Origin: G963664115 sp965263045 | GTDB taxonomy: Bacteria; Acidobacteriota; Terriglobia; 20CM-2-55-15 | Assembly (NCBI GenBank): GCA_965263045.1 | Contig: CBDHGK010000041.1 | Span: forward strand, 5,394,001-5,458,000 | DNA: 64,000 bases | Reading direction: 5' to 3' | Shown here: in pieces, positions 23,636 through 31,704 of the stretch | Numbering within the stretch: the first letter of the stretch is position 1 | How the letters are laid out: the number at the start of each line of letters is the position of its first letter | Position numbers and translations under genes: made by a program | The notes under the pieces: model-generated | Database searches by the model: none | Seen by the model: the letters and a program-made list of their open reading frames with translations, nothing else | Told to the model about the DNA's origin: nothing

Positions 23636-23745
23636 GTATAACGCTAGGATAGCCTGCGTGTTACAGCGGGCTTCTTGGAAGCGAAAATGCGCAGCCGCTG
23701 GAAAGAAGCCCGCTGTAACACGTCAGGTTGATCCACTTGTTAGGT
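23636..23745 (-). repeat. attC site with a 19-bp perfect inner inverted repeat
   Basis: Cores GTATAAC (23636-23642) and GTTAGGT (23739-23745). Inside, GTGTTACAGCGGGCTTCTT (23658-23676) is exactly complementary to 23703-23721, leaving a 26-nt loop. 110 bp. Confidence 0.8.
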
Positions 23746-23755
23746 GCAGCGGTTA

Positions 23756-24133
23756 TCACTTGATGCGCCACGGCGGGTTCAGCCGATTTTCGCCCGCGGA
23801 ATAGAGTCGGATCTGATGTCCGTCTGGATCGCGTATTCGCGCCTCCCGCCAAAGATAATCCATGTTGGTTGGCTCTTGTTCAAACGCCAGTCCTTTTCCT
23901 TTTAGTTTTTCGCACCGCGCATCGAGACTAGAGCATTCCAAATAGAGTTGCACTCTCGAATCGGTCGGTTTCTCTCCTGTCACTTCGAGCGAGAGCGTTT
24001 CATCACCTGACGGTAGACTAAATCGTACGTATCGAGGTTTCTCCAAGACGATTGCTACGAATTCGAGTTTTTCATAGAAGGAAATCGATACCTGGAGATC
24101 TGTGACGATTAACGTTACGTGGTTAAGGCGCAT
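23756..24133 (-). CDS. VOC-family protein
   Basis: 125 aa. MRLNHVTLIVTDLQVSISFY, then EKLEFVAIVLEKPRYVRFSL, RVQLYLECSSLDARCEKLKG and RIRDPDGHQIRLYSAGENR is a typical single-domain VOC protein with His5 and Glu in metal-ligand positions. Base composition is lower in GC than that of its neighbours, suggesting a separate origin. Confidence 0.87.
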   Translation of the reverse strand: MRLNHVTLIVTDLQVSISFYEKLEFVAIVLEKPRYVRFSLPSGDETLSLEVTGEKPTDSRVQLYLECSSLDARCEKLKGKGLAFEQEPTNMDYLWREARIRDPDGHQIRLYSAGENRLNPPWRIK

Positions 24134-24180
24134 TGATGTAGTTCCTTCCGCGAACCCTTCCGAAAGTCGTAGCTAGATCC

Positions 24181-24279
24181 ACCTAACGGATTGCGGCTAA
24201 CCTGCAGGACGGAGTGGCGTGCGGCTTGCACATTCAAGCCGCGTGACGCGCAGTACTGACTGGTTCAGCCGCGTATAAG
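24181..24279 (-). repeat. attC site, right core altered
   Basis: Left core ACCTAAC (24181-24187) then GGATTGCGGCTAACCTGCAG; the inner inverted repeat GCGGCTTG/CAAGCCGC is clear; the right end reads CAGCCGCGTATAAGC where CTTGTTAGGC is expected. About 99 bp. Confidence 0.6.
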
Positions 24280-24286
24280 CCGTCTC

Positions 24287-24892
24287 TCATACCTGCTTCA
24301 TTGCCATAGCACACAATGCGCCCACCGGCGCGTTTCCATCCTGCTCAAGGACATTGAGCTCCAGCTCTGTTGCCTGGCGTCTGATCAGATCGTTATACCA
24401 AAGGCTTCGCCCGAGAAAGTTCTGCAGCATCTGTTCTGGATCGGGTGACCGGCCGAAGAACTCGACGTTTCTCCGCTCGCGTTCCTCTAAAACGGCAGGC
24501 TCTGCTACCAGCCAGAACGATATCACCCTCTCAAGGTCCAACTCCGCCACCTTCGGTGGTCGTAAAAACCAACCGTCGATAACGATCGGAGGCCCCCACG
24601 CGGCACGCTTTCGAATGACCTTCTCGATCGCTGGCCATATGGCTTCGTGTTGTACGGTGGCATCCGCAGTGAGCTGGTCCACAGAACTTGTGGTGAAGTA
24701 CTCAATGGAATTCACAGCGGTCATGACATGCAGCCCAGGATGAGAATTAGGAGTCGTGACCGCCTTCGCGGCTGTCAAGAGGTCATCAGCAGTCAGTGAA
24801 GTTGCGTCGACCCTAGTCGCGAGTGCTCGCCCGAGAGTCGTCTTCCCAACCCCGGGTGCACCTCCGATCAAGAAAACGCCGGGCTTTGTCAC
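24287..24892 (-). CDS. P-loop kinase-like ATPase
   Basis: 201 aa. Walker A FLIGGAPGVGKTTLGRALA at the N-terminus and a hydrophobic strand PIVIDGWFL as Walker B, followed by VISFWLVAEPAVLEERERRN, resemble 2-phosphoglycerate kinase or shikimate kinase-like P-loop proteins. Phospho-acceptor unknown. Length fits a stand-alone small-molecule kinase. Confidence 0.78.
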   Translation of the reverse strand: MTKPGVFLIGGAPGVGKTTLGRALATRVDATSLTADDLLTAAKAVTTPNSHPGLHVMTAVNSIEYFTTSSVDQLTADATVQHEAIWPAIEKVIRKRAAWGPPIVIDGWFLRPPKVAELDLERVISFWLVAEPAVLEERERRNVEFFGRSPDPEQMLQNFLGRSLWYNDLIRRQATELELNVLEQDGNAPVGALCAMAMKQV

Positions 24893-24913
24893 TGCTTACT
24901 CCTGGCCGAGTAC

Positions 24914-25003
24914 GGCTAACGAATCGTGGCTCACCTGCGGCGGCCACTCCCCTCACGACTCGACGAGACCGTGGCCGCGGTGTGGTGGAGCCACTTGTTA
25001 GAC
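24914..25003 (-). repeat. attC site
   Basis: Cores GGCTAAC (24914-24920) and GTTAGAC (24997-25003); arms GAATCGTGGCTCACCTGCGG and GGTGGAGCCACTT; inner GGCCAC/GTGGCC. 90 bp; closest to the array consensus. Confidence 0.88.
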
Positions 25004-25010
25004 GGCAACG

Positions 25011-25775
25011 TTACCAGTTCACGAGCCAGCCTGCGATCGCAAGCCAAACGCCAGTTCCCCCAATCGTAAGACGACCCTGCTGCAGAACCATGAGGATCAG
25101 GCCGCCCCAGAGAAACGCCGGATGCACGCGACGGCGAGTGGCAAAGTCGTAACACATGCAGGCGACTACAAGGACATGCCCAAACCCTTGGTCGATGATA
25201 AATCCGATGAACGGTGGCACCCAGACTAGAATTCCATGGGGAGGTAAAAAGAACCTACCGACGGCCGGCGATAGAAGCGCAAACGTGCCGAGCAACATCA
25301 ATCGCTTGTGCGCTTCGGGTCGGCGTCTGTTGTAGAAGCCGACGGCGACGAATGACGTAAACAAGAGCAAATCCATGACCGGGACCGCCATGAACGTGAG
25401 CGGTGGGATGTTGGGAGGCGCACTGGCTGAACCATTCCTGGCCGCGGTAATCGCAACCGCCAGTGAGACCGGGAATATGGTCAAAGCTAGCACTGCGCCG
25501 GCCCCGCCCAAGCGGCGATGTAGGTCGGTTCGGTTCGACGCTACGAGTGCAGTCTGGATAAGAAAGAGCGCGATCCACGACGTAAGGAGAATACCGTGGA
25601 CATGCACAAGTTGGCTTGGAAGTGCTGGCGTTCCGTAAAAAGTCTTTAGGAAGTATGTCGGACCAAAGCCGACAAACGCGACGACAGTGATTAGGATTGA
25701 CATGCCGGAGAGGAACCGGCGGTCTGTTCGAGCCAGTCCGCTCGCCGCGTTCCCACGGGTTGTGATAGCCACCAT
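25011..25775 (-). CDS. Polytopic membrane protein, DUF2306-like
   Basis: 254 aa with seven hydrophobic segments. The segment LVHVHGILLTSWIALFLIQT with two histidines, then RTDLHRRLGGAGAVLALTIF, recalls DUF2306/cytochrome b561-type proteins where histidines bind heme, but assignment is tentative. AHKRLMLLGTFALLSPAVGR is also conserved in such relatives. Inner membrane. Confidence 0.68.
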   Translation of the reverse strand: MVAITTRGNAASGLARTDRRFLSGMSILITVVAFVGFGPTYFLKTFYGTPALPSQLVHVHGILLTSWIALFLIQTALVASNRTDLHRRLGGAGAVLALTIFPVSLAVAITAARNGSASAPPNIPPLTFMAVPVMDLLLFTSFVAVGFYNRRRPEAHKRLMLLGTFALLSPAVGRFFLPPHGILVWVPPFIGFIIDQGFGHVLVVACMCYDFATRRRVHPAFLWGGLILMVLQQGRLTIGGTGVWLAIAGWLVNW

Positions 25776-25791
25776 TCAGCCTTTCTCTGCC

Positions 25792-25893
25792 GTCTAACGG
25801 TCTTGCGGTTCTGCTGCGGGCCAAGATGGTAGCCGAGCGCCGCAGGTGCGAACCGAGATGCCGACCCCCGACAGCAGCAACCGCTTGTTAGGC
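25792..25893 (-). repeat. attC site
   Basis: Cores GTCTAAC (25792-25798) and GTTAGGC (25887-25893); arms GGTCTTGCGGTTCTGCTGCG and CAGCAGCAACCGCTT. 102 bp. The next 207 bp to the right contain no recognised gene. Confidence 0.85.
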
Positions 25894-26100
25894 GGCCCGC
25901 CCCAACACCGCACCAATTGAATGGGTAAGGCGACGCGGCAGTCACTCTACCGCTCAATGCGATCGGGCTCCACTATGCCGGCATGGTGTAGGTACAGGGC
26001 AAGACTCTCGAGAGGGATGGCTCCTCCAGACCCAGGCCGGCCAAGACCACCTTGTGAAGGCCAGGCAGAATATGGGGGGGTGTCGTCCCGCCGTCGATCG

Positions 26101-26496
26101 TCACGTGCCAACAGCAACCACCAGGCTCGACATCAACATCATAAAGGCCACCGGCGCCCACACCGCGCGTTCCCACTTACTCGGAGTCGCCAGGTTAAGG
26201 ACCAACGAAAGTGCGCTTACGCCAACCGCTGCCCAAGTCACGCCCCCTAGCCACGATGGCACCGGACTAACGATCACCTGCGCCCTAGCAAGCACCGCCG
26301 CTCCAAAGCCCAATAGCACTATCGCTTGAACGACTGCGACGGCTCGCAGATTCCCGGGTAGCTTCCCCTCGTATTTGCCACCCATCGTAAGGTGACCCCA
26401 TGGGGCTCCCATCGCCATCGCTCCCAGGAAGCACGCCGCGCAAGAGACCAGCACGGCGAAGACGACTGCTGACGACTGGACGGGCATGCTAAACAT
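26101..26496 (-). CDS. Small integral membrane protein
   Basis: 131 aa with four hydrophobic helices: SSAVVFAVLVSCAACFLGAM, VVQAIVLLGFGAAVLARA, WLGGVTWAAVGVSALSLVLN and VWAPVAFMMLMSSLVVAVG. The loop MGAPWGHLTMGGKYEGKLPG is conserved in unnamed membrane proteins of actinobacteria and cassettes. Function unknown. Confidence 0.7.
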   Translation of the reverse strand: MFSMPVQSSAVVFAVLVSCAACFLGAMAMGAPWGHLTMGGKYEGKLPGNLRAVAVVQAIVLLGFGAAVLARAQVIVSPVPSWLGGVTWAAVGVSALSLVLNLATPSKWERAVWAPVAFMMLMSSLVVAVGT

Positions 26497-26548
26497 GAAC
26501 TCGGGATGCGTGTCTCTGCTCCGGCCCGGACGAGTCTCAGCTCAGGCC

Positions 26549-26591
26549 GCCTAACGGATCGTGGCTCACCTGCGGCGGTCACTTGTTAGGC
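26549..26591 (-). repeat. Miniature attC (43 bp) of the first cassette
   Basis: Perfect cores GCCTAAC (26549-26555) and GTTAGGC (26585-26591) enclose GGATCGTGGCTCACCTGCGG and CGGTCACTT only. The usual central region is missing. The stop codon of the disrupted glycine-zipper gene (26586-26588) lies in the right core. Confidence 0.75.
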
Positions 26592-26643
26592 GTCACGTTC
26601 ACCGCTGTCAGCCTGTGAACGACGACTCTTCGCTGCGCCAAGC

Positions 26644-28084
26644 GAGTCAAGCCCATTCTTAGTTGAAACTCTCCACGGCTCACGATGGGTCATGCAACCT
26701 TCTTCTTCGATCTCGTCGACGTCTTCGCCTCAATTTTCAGCTCTCGCTGGAGGGCTTCGCGGAGCTTTGGAAGATGACGGTAGCCGATCACCTTCCTCAG
26801 GCGCGGTTCGATGTCGATGAGCGCCGTCGCCAACCAGCGTTGCCGCTGACTCGAGTTCTTCCAATGATCGACCTTCGCACACCTTTCCTCGACAAGGGCA
26901 TTGACCGATTCCAGGCAATTCGTCGTCTTGAACGAACGGCCCAAGACCCCGTACACGCCGAGCCGATGCAACGTGAGGGTCTCTTCCAGGCCTTCCTCAA
27001 GGCTCGCAGCCCCCGATTGGTTTCGCTCCTCGAGCTCTCCATGGAGCTCTCCGAGCGCCGCCCGAGCTTCGTCGTACTCCGGGCGCTCGTAGGCCCGCTG
27101 CAGCCGGCGTCGCCACACGGCTTGCTCGGTCTTCGATAGGTATCTCACGACGTTCTCGCGTTTGTGCCATTGGCAGCGTTGGACCAGGGCTCGATTCCTG
27201 AATGCCTTCTTGACCGCCGCCCGCAGACCTTTGCCGCCGTCGACAATCACCAGCACGCCTTCAGAGATGTCCAGGCCCCGCTCCATCAACGAACGGAGAA
27301 ACGGAGTCAGCACTTGCTCGTTCTCCGTGTCGGTCTCCACGAAGCCCAAGAAGCGTTTGTCGCCCGAAAGCGTGACGCCCAGGGCCACTACCATCAGGGC
27401 GTCGGCAAACGCCTTCCCGTCCAGGAAGATCGCCACGACGTCCTCGCCACTCAGATCCCGCTCCTGCATCTCCCGAAGTTTCGCGGCACTCGCCTGGACG
27501 AATCCTCGAGACACCGTCGAACTCGACAGTCCGATCGCTCCCGGAATCGCTTCAGCGGCCGATTCATAGTTCCGGCAGGAGATCCCATACAGCACACGTC
27601 TGAGCAGTAGCTCGTTCACCGCGCCACCCGGACTGAGTTCCTCGTAGGTCCGAAGCGGAATCTCCCCGCCCGCCACGCTGCGCACTCGAGGCACCCGAAC
27701 CGGCACCCGCTGGCCACCCAGCCCCACGGTCCCCGGATTGCTCCCGTGTCGCCGGCCCCGCAACGCCGCCTCCTTTCGTGCGTATCGCTCACCCGCCAAC
27801 GACTTCACTTCCTCGTCGAGCAACTCCTCCACGTGCATCAACCCCAGTGGGATCAACGCCCGAATCATCTCCACCTTCGAGTCCAATTCCAGTCCCGAGT
27901 ATTCCTCCCGGCTCAGGACCTCGACCTCACCCAGCACACGCGACTTCTTGCGTTTCTTTACCGAACGTAACAGACTCCTCATCTCGGCTCCTTTCTCTTA
28001 CAGGCTTGATGTTGTTTCTTCCAATACCATCAAACCATGGGGTTTGGAGCCGTTTCAATTTCCAACTAAGATTGGCACACATTC
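26644..28084 (-). mobile_element. IS256-family insertion sequence, copy 2
   Basis: 1441 bp, the reverse complement of copy 1 as far as compared by eye, with the same terminal repeats. It is flanked by the 8-bp direct repeat CGCCAAGC (26636-26643 and 28085-28092), different from that of copy 1. It interrupts the first cassette gene next to the integrase. Confidence 0.93.
26690..27982 (-). CDS. IS256-family (mutator-type) transposase
   Basis: 430 aa, residue for residue the same as the transposase of copy 1: catalytic Asp in FLDGKA and VDGGKG, Glu in CLESVN, RCQWHKRENV between. It reads in the same direction as the cassette genes, so it could also be driven from the integron side. Confidence 0.95.
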   Translation of the reverse strand: MRSLLRSVKKRKKSRVLGEVEVLSREEYSGLELDSKVEMIRALIPLGLMHVEELLDEEVKSLAGERYARKEAALRGRRHGSNPGTVGLGGQRVPVRVPRVRSVAGGEIPLRTYEELSPGGAVNELLLRRVLYGISCRNYESAAEAIPGAIGLSSSTVSRGFVQASAAKLREMQERDLSGEDVVAIFLDGKAFADALMVVALGVTLSGDKRFLGFVETDTENEQVLTPFLRSLMERGLDISEGVLVIVDGGKGLRAAVKKAFRNRALVQRCQWHKRENVVRYLSKTEQAVWRRRLQRAYERPEYDEARAALGELHGELEERNQSGAASLEEGLEETLTLHRLGVYGVLGRSFKTTNCLESVNALVEERCAKVDHWKNSSQRQRWLATALIDIEPRLRKVIGYRHLPKLREALQRELKIEAKTSTRSKKKVA

Positions 28085-28249
28085 CGCCAAGCGCCGCGCC
28101 CAATGCAACGCCGAGCGCAACACCGATCCCAACGTCACCAAACACTGCGCCGAAAGCAGTACCAAGAGCGGTGCCAATCCCGACCCACTTTCCAACCGTA
28201 GTCTTGGCCGACGGATCTACGCTCATTGTCCTTGGTGCCTCGTTTGTAC

Positions 28250-28256
28250 GCCTAAC
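28250..28256 (-). other. Probable attI-cassette junction core (GTTAGGC on minus strand)
   Basis: GCCTAAC on + stands 23 bp upstream of the first cassette gene and about 190 bp from the integrase stop, with no complete attC around it. It is the best candidate for the attI recombination point, the attI arm extending to the right. A second core-like ACCTAAC lies at 28424-28430, 18 bp from the integrase stop. The 28257-28447 stretch has no gene. Confidence 0.5.
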
Positions 28257-28447
28257 ATCTAAGTCGACTGCACGGCGCCCGGTGCGAAGCCGCTCCTCAG
28301 AGCGACCTCTGTGTGTTCCCGAGACAGTCGGCCAGCAATGTAAATGATTTGCTGAGCACATCTTACACCTCGAACGCGGTAGGTGGGGCACTGGAAGTAT
28401 GCTGCCCGATGAGCGGCATAGTTACCTAACTGATTATGCGACTCGGT

Positions 28448-29437
28448 TTATAGGGTGTCGAAAGGGCTGCGGACAGCGAGGCCGCGTCGGTTGAGGACAT
28501 GGGTGTAGATCATAGTGGTCCTGACGTCCTTGTGACCCAGCAATTCCTGGACAGTTCGGATGTCATATCCGTCCTCCAGGAGGTGGGTGGCAAAGCTGTG
28601 CCTTAGCGTGTGGCCACTTGCAGGTTTAGCGATTCCTGCGCGGATGACCGCAGACTTGACTGCTCGTTGGACTACGGATTCGTGCATGTGATGGCGCCGC
28701 GCGATTCCAGATCCGGCTTCGATGAATCGACGGGACGCCGGGAAAACGAACTGCCAGCCCCATTCACTTTCTGCGTTGGGGTATTTGCGAGCGAGACCAT
28801 CCGGTAGTTGAACCCGTCCTGCTCCGTCCTGCAGATCCTGACTGTGAACGGCGCGAACCGCCTTCATATGTTCCTGAAGTGCGGCGCCGATCGCCTGTGG
28901 AAGGGTTGTGATACGGTCCTTGCCGCCTTTGCCATGACGCACTGCAATCTCAGACCGTTCGAAGTCGACGTCTTTGATTCGGAGTTGTAGACACTCCATC
29001 AGTCGGATGCCTCCTCCATATAGGATCGAGGCCACCAACGCCGGAGCACCGTGCATGTGGGAGAGAAGGGCGCGTACTTCTCCCCGAGTGAGGACAACCG
29101 GCAGGGTCTTGCGTCTTTTGGCGCGAACAGCCACCTCGATCCAGCCGCAGGGTCGGTCGAGTACGTTCCGATAGAGGAACAGTAGAGCGCTGAGAGCCTG
29201 AGTTTGGGTCGAGGCGCTCACTTTGCGGTGCCGTGCAAGATTTACCAGAAATTCGTCAATCTCACTTTCTCCCATCTCCGCCGGGTGACGCCTGTTGTGA
29301 AACAGAACGAATCTGCGAATCCAGCCGACATACGCTTCCTCCGTCCTTGGACTGTAATGCCGGATGCGAATTTCGCTTCGAACACGATCGAGCAGCTTTC
29401 CCTTTCCAAAGCGTTGGTTTGAGCCAGGTCGTGTCAT
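28448..29437 (-). CDS. intI: Integron integrase (tyrosine recombinase)
   Basis: About 329 aa from the ATG at 29437 (MTRPGSNQRFG...); longer frames reach 29584. The N-terminal SAM-like part (RIRHYSPRTEEAYVGWIRRF) precedes the catalytic domain: box I Arg in YGGGIRLMECLQL, Lys in HGKGGKDR, the IntI-specific patch with RRHHMHESVVQRAVKSAVIR, box II HTLRHSFATHLLEDG, LLGHKDVRTTMIYTHVL with the Tyr nucleophile. The extra patch separates IntI from XerC/D. It inserts and excises cassettes at attI and attC. Orientation is the same as the cassettes. Confidence 0.96.
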   Translation of the reverse strand: MTRPGSNQRFGKGKLLDRVRSEIRIRHYSPRTEEAYVGWIRRFVLFHNRRHPAEMGESEIDEFLVNLARHRKVSASTQTQALSALLFLYRNVLDRPCGWIEVAVRAKRRKTLPVVLTRGEVRALLSHMHGAPALVASILYGGGIRLMECLQLRIKDVDFERSEIAVRHGKGGKDRITTLPQAIGAALQEHMKAVRAVHSQDLQDGAGRVQLPDGLARKYPNAESEWGWQFVFPASRRFIEAGSGIARRHHMHESVVQRAVKSAVIRAGIAKPASGHTLRHSFATHLLEDGYDIRTVQELLGHKDVRTTMIYTHVLNRRGLAVRSPFDTL

Positions 29438-29638
29438 GTGTTCCGGATACCGGTAGAGCACGTGAACGACCATGATTCCGGTGCACTGCTGCCGACGCTC
29501 AAGCGCCTCGCCGGCTGCCTCCGTATGTGGGCCATTGCGCGGAGATAACCGAATAAGAAGTCGCACTATCGGGGAACTTCGCAATCAGTGGACTAGACAA
29601 GTGTTCTGCTGAAGACGTTTCCAGTACCATGGTCCCCG

Positions 29639-31648
29639 ATGCGCATCGGGATCGACACCGGAGGGACGTTCACGGATTTCGTGTCGATTCGTGAGGGCGG
29701 AATCGAAATCTTCAAGGAACCGTCAACGCCGAAGGCTCCCGAACAGGCCATCTTGAAGGGCCTGGATCGCGTCACGGGTGCCGGAGATGGGGATAGCCGA
29801 CCACTCTCGGAGATTGTTCACGGATCCACGGTGGGAACCAACGCGCTGTTGGAGCGCAAAGGTGCCCGAACCGCTCTGGTGACCACAGCGGGTTTCGAGG
29901 ACGTTCTGGTCATTGGACGCCAGACACGGCCGGACCTCTACGATATCTTTACAAGCCGTCTGCCACCTTTAATCGACGGTTCGCTGCGGATCGGTGTCCG
30001 CCAGCGCACGCTTCATGATGGAACGAACGCAGTCGAGTTGAAGCCGGCTGAAATTCGGAAGCTGGCATCGCGACTGCAGAAGGCAGAGGTAGAGTCGATC
30101 GCGGTAACGCTGCTGTTTTCGTTCCAGAACCCCACCCACGAAATCCAGATCCGGGACGCCCTGAAAAGCCTCAAAGTGCCGATCTCCTTGTCTTCGGTGA
30201 TCCTGCCCGAATACCGGGAGTACGAACGGACATCGACAACGTTGATCAACGCCTATCTCGCGCCCGTAATGGGCCGCTATCTGGGTCGGCTCGAACGCGC
30301 GGTGAGCGGCCCATCATTGCGCGTCATGCAGTCCAATGGCGGTGCGGTGAAGGCGGAGACTGCCGTGGCCGAACCGGTCCGGACCATTCTGTCCGGACCG
30401 GCCGGTGGCGTCGTCGGGGCGTTTCACATCGCTCGACGCGCCGGGTATTCCAGGATTATCACGTTCGACATGGGTGGGACGTCGACGGACGTGGCTTTGT
30501 TCGATGACGCGATCCGGGTCACCCATGAAAGCGAAGTCGGAGGCATGCCGATCGGTATTCCGATGATGGATATCCACACGGTGGGAGCGGGTGGCGGTTC
30601 GATTGCCCAAGTTGATGCCGGTGGGTCGCTCTGCGTGGGTCCGGAAAGCGCCGGTGCGGATCCCGGACCGATCTGTTACGGAAAGGGGACCGCGTTTACG
30701 GTGACCGATGCCAATGTCGTACTCGGTCGATTGCTGCCGCGCTTCTTCCTCGGCGGCAGCATGCACCTGGCAACGGAGCGGATCGGGCCTGCTCTTCGAG
30801 GGGCACCGGAGAGCCACCAATGGAAGAATGTCGAAGGCTTGGCCGCCGGAGTGATCGACGTGGTCAACAACAACATGGAGCAGGCGATCCGGTTAATATC
30901 GATCGAGCGCGGTCACGACATTCGCGAGTTCACCCTGGTGTGTTTCGGTGGCGGCGGCGGGCTCCATGCCGCAACGCTGGCTGAGGGACTCGGTATCCCC
31001 CGCGTCGTCGTGCCCCCTTACCCGGGGGCCTTGTCGGCACTGGGACTTCTGCTGGCCGACGCGCGCAAGGACTATTCGAAAACCGTGCTCGGGACCCGAC
31101 CCAGTCGGTCCAACCTCCGGACGGCCTTGTCCCGCTTGCATCGGGAAGGACTGGCGGACTTGAAGGAGGAGGGTTTCCGCCGGAAGGACATCATGGTGAT
31201 GGACTTTCTCGACGTCCGCTACGCCGGACAATCGTATGAGCTGAGCATTCCGTACGACACCGGATGGTGCGACCACTTTCACCGGGTGCACGAGAAACGC
31301 TACGGACACTCTGATCCACACAGCGCTGTCGAAGTCGTCAATGTAAGGTCGACCCTGACGGGAACAACCTCCAAGCCGGAATTGCCATCGTTTCGCCGTA
31401 CCCGACGTCGCTTGGTTCCTATCGATACCGTTCCTGTGTGGCACGGACGGGGGCGCTTGAAGGCCAGCGTTTACGACCGCCTATTGCTGCGTTGCGGCAA
31501 CGTCATCGAGGGTCCGGCCATTGTCGGTGAGTACAGTTCGACAACGTTTGTGCCCCCCGGTTTTGTTTGTGAAGTCGATCAATTGGGGAACCTCGTGCTC
31601 ACAAAACAGAGGACGCGCCGCAAAGGCACGAAGGCGCGAAGCACGTAA
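29639..31648 (+). CDS. hyuA: Hydantoinase/5-oxoprolinase subunit A
   Basis: 669 aa. The ATG at 29639 starts MRIGIDTGGTFTDFVSIREG, the phosphate-binding loop of the ASKHA-type hydantoinase A fold; FDMGGTSTDVAL, VGAGGGSIAQVDAGG and VCFGGGGGLHAATLAEGLGI are further signature segments. With subunit B it catalyses ATP-dependent hydrolysis of cyclic amides such as N-methylhydantoin or 5-oxoproline; substrate not determined. Cytoplasmic. 56 bp precede hyuB, so the two form an operon. Confidence 0.93.
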   Translation: MRIGIDTGGTFTDFVSIREGGIEIFKEPSTPKAPEQAILKGLDRVTGAGDGDSRPLSEIVHGSTVGTNALLERKGARTALVTTAGFEDVLVIGRQTRPDLYDIFTSRLPPLIDGSLRIGVRQRTLHDGTNAVELKPAEIRKLASRLQKAEVESIAVTLLFSFQNPTHEIQIRDALKSLKVPISLSSVILPEYREYERTSTTLINAYLAPVMGRYLGRLERAVSGPSLRVMQSNGGAVKAETAVAEPVRTILSGPAGGVVGAFHIARRAGYSRIITFDMGGTSTDVALFDDAIRVTHESEVGGMPIGIPMMDIHTVGAGGGSIAQVDAGGSLCVGPESAGADPGPICYGKGTAFTVTDANVVLGRLLPRFFLGGSMHLATERIGPALRGAPESHQWKNVEGLAAGVIDVVNNNMEQAIRLISIERGHDIREFTLVCFGGGGGLHAATLAEGLGIPRVVVPPYPGALSALGLLLADARKDYSKTVLGTRPSRSNLRTALSRLHREGLADLKEEGFRRKDIMVMDFLDVRYAGQSYELSIPYDTGWCDHFHRVHEKRYGHSDPHSAVEVVNVRSTLTGTTSKPELPSFRRTRRRLVPIDTVPVWHGRGRLKASVYDRLLLRCGNVIEGPAIVGEYSSTTFVPPGFVCEVDQLGNLVLTKQRTRRKGTKARST

Positions 31649-31704
31649 ACGAGTTTCCTGGAATAGTACCTTTACTGACTGCGTTTGAAGCCATTGGTCC
31701 AACT

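Larger units (their letters stand above)
26586..28226 (-). pseudogene. Glycine-zipper small protein split by IS256 copy 2
   Basis: The N-terminal part starts at the ATG at 28226 with AAGGA 5 nt upstream (MSVDPSAKTTVGKWVGIGTA). It runs through GTAFGAVFGDVGIGVALGVA, a glycine-zipper membrane motif, to 28085. Removing the element and one 8-bp repeat rejoins the frame as GAALGAAKSRRSQADSGERD and a TAA at 26586-26588, giving 63 aa. Such proteins may insert into membranes. As it stands the gene is interrupted after codon 47. Confidence 0.85.

Noticed and set aside
5767..26591. CRISPR array suggested by regularly spaced similar repeats
   Set aside because: Repeats are 40-120 bp, imperfect, self-complementary and separated by genes of 300-800 bp; they are attC sites.
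13645..28084. Composite transposon made of two IS256 copies moving 11.6 kb of cassettes
   Set aside because: Each copy has its own 8-bp target duplication on both sides, so they inserted independently; a unit transposition would leave a duplication only at the outer ends.
27927..28391. 154-aa minus-strand protein spanning the integrase-proximal IS boundary
   Set aside because: It is a chimera of the glycine-zipper N-terminus and IS256 end sequence; the real gene continues on the other side of the element.
28257..28423. Classical Pc cassette promoter in the attI region
   Set aside because: I could not find a -35/-10 pair with acceptable match and 16-18 bp spacing on the minus strand, so none is claimed.
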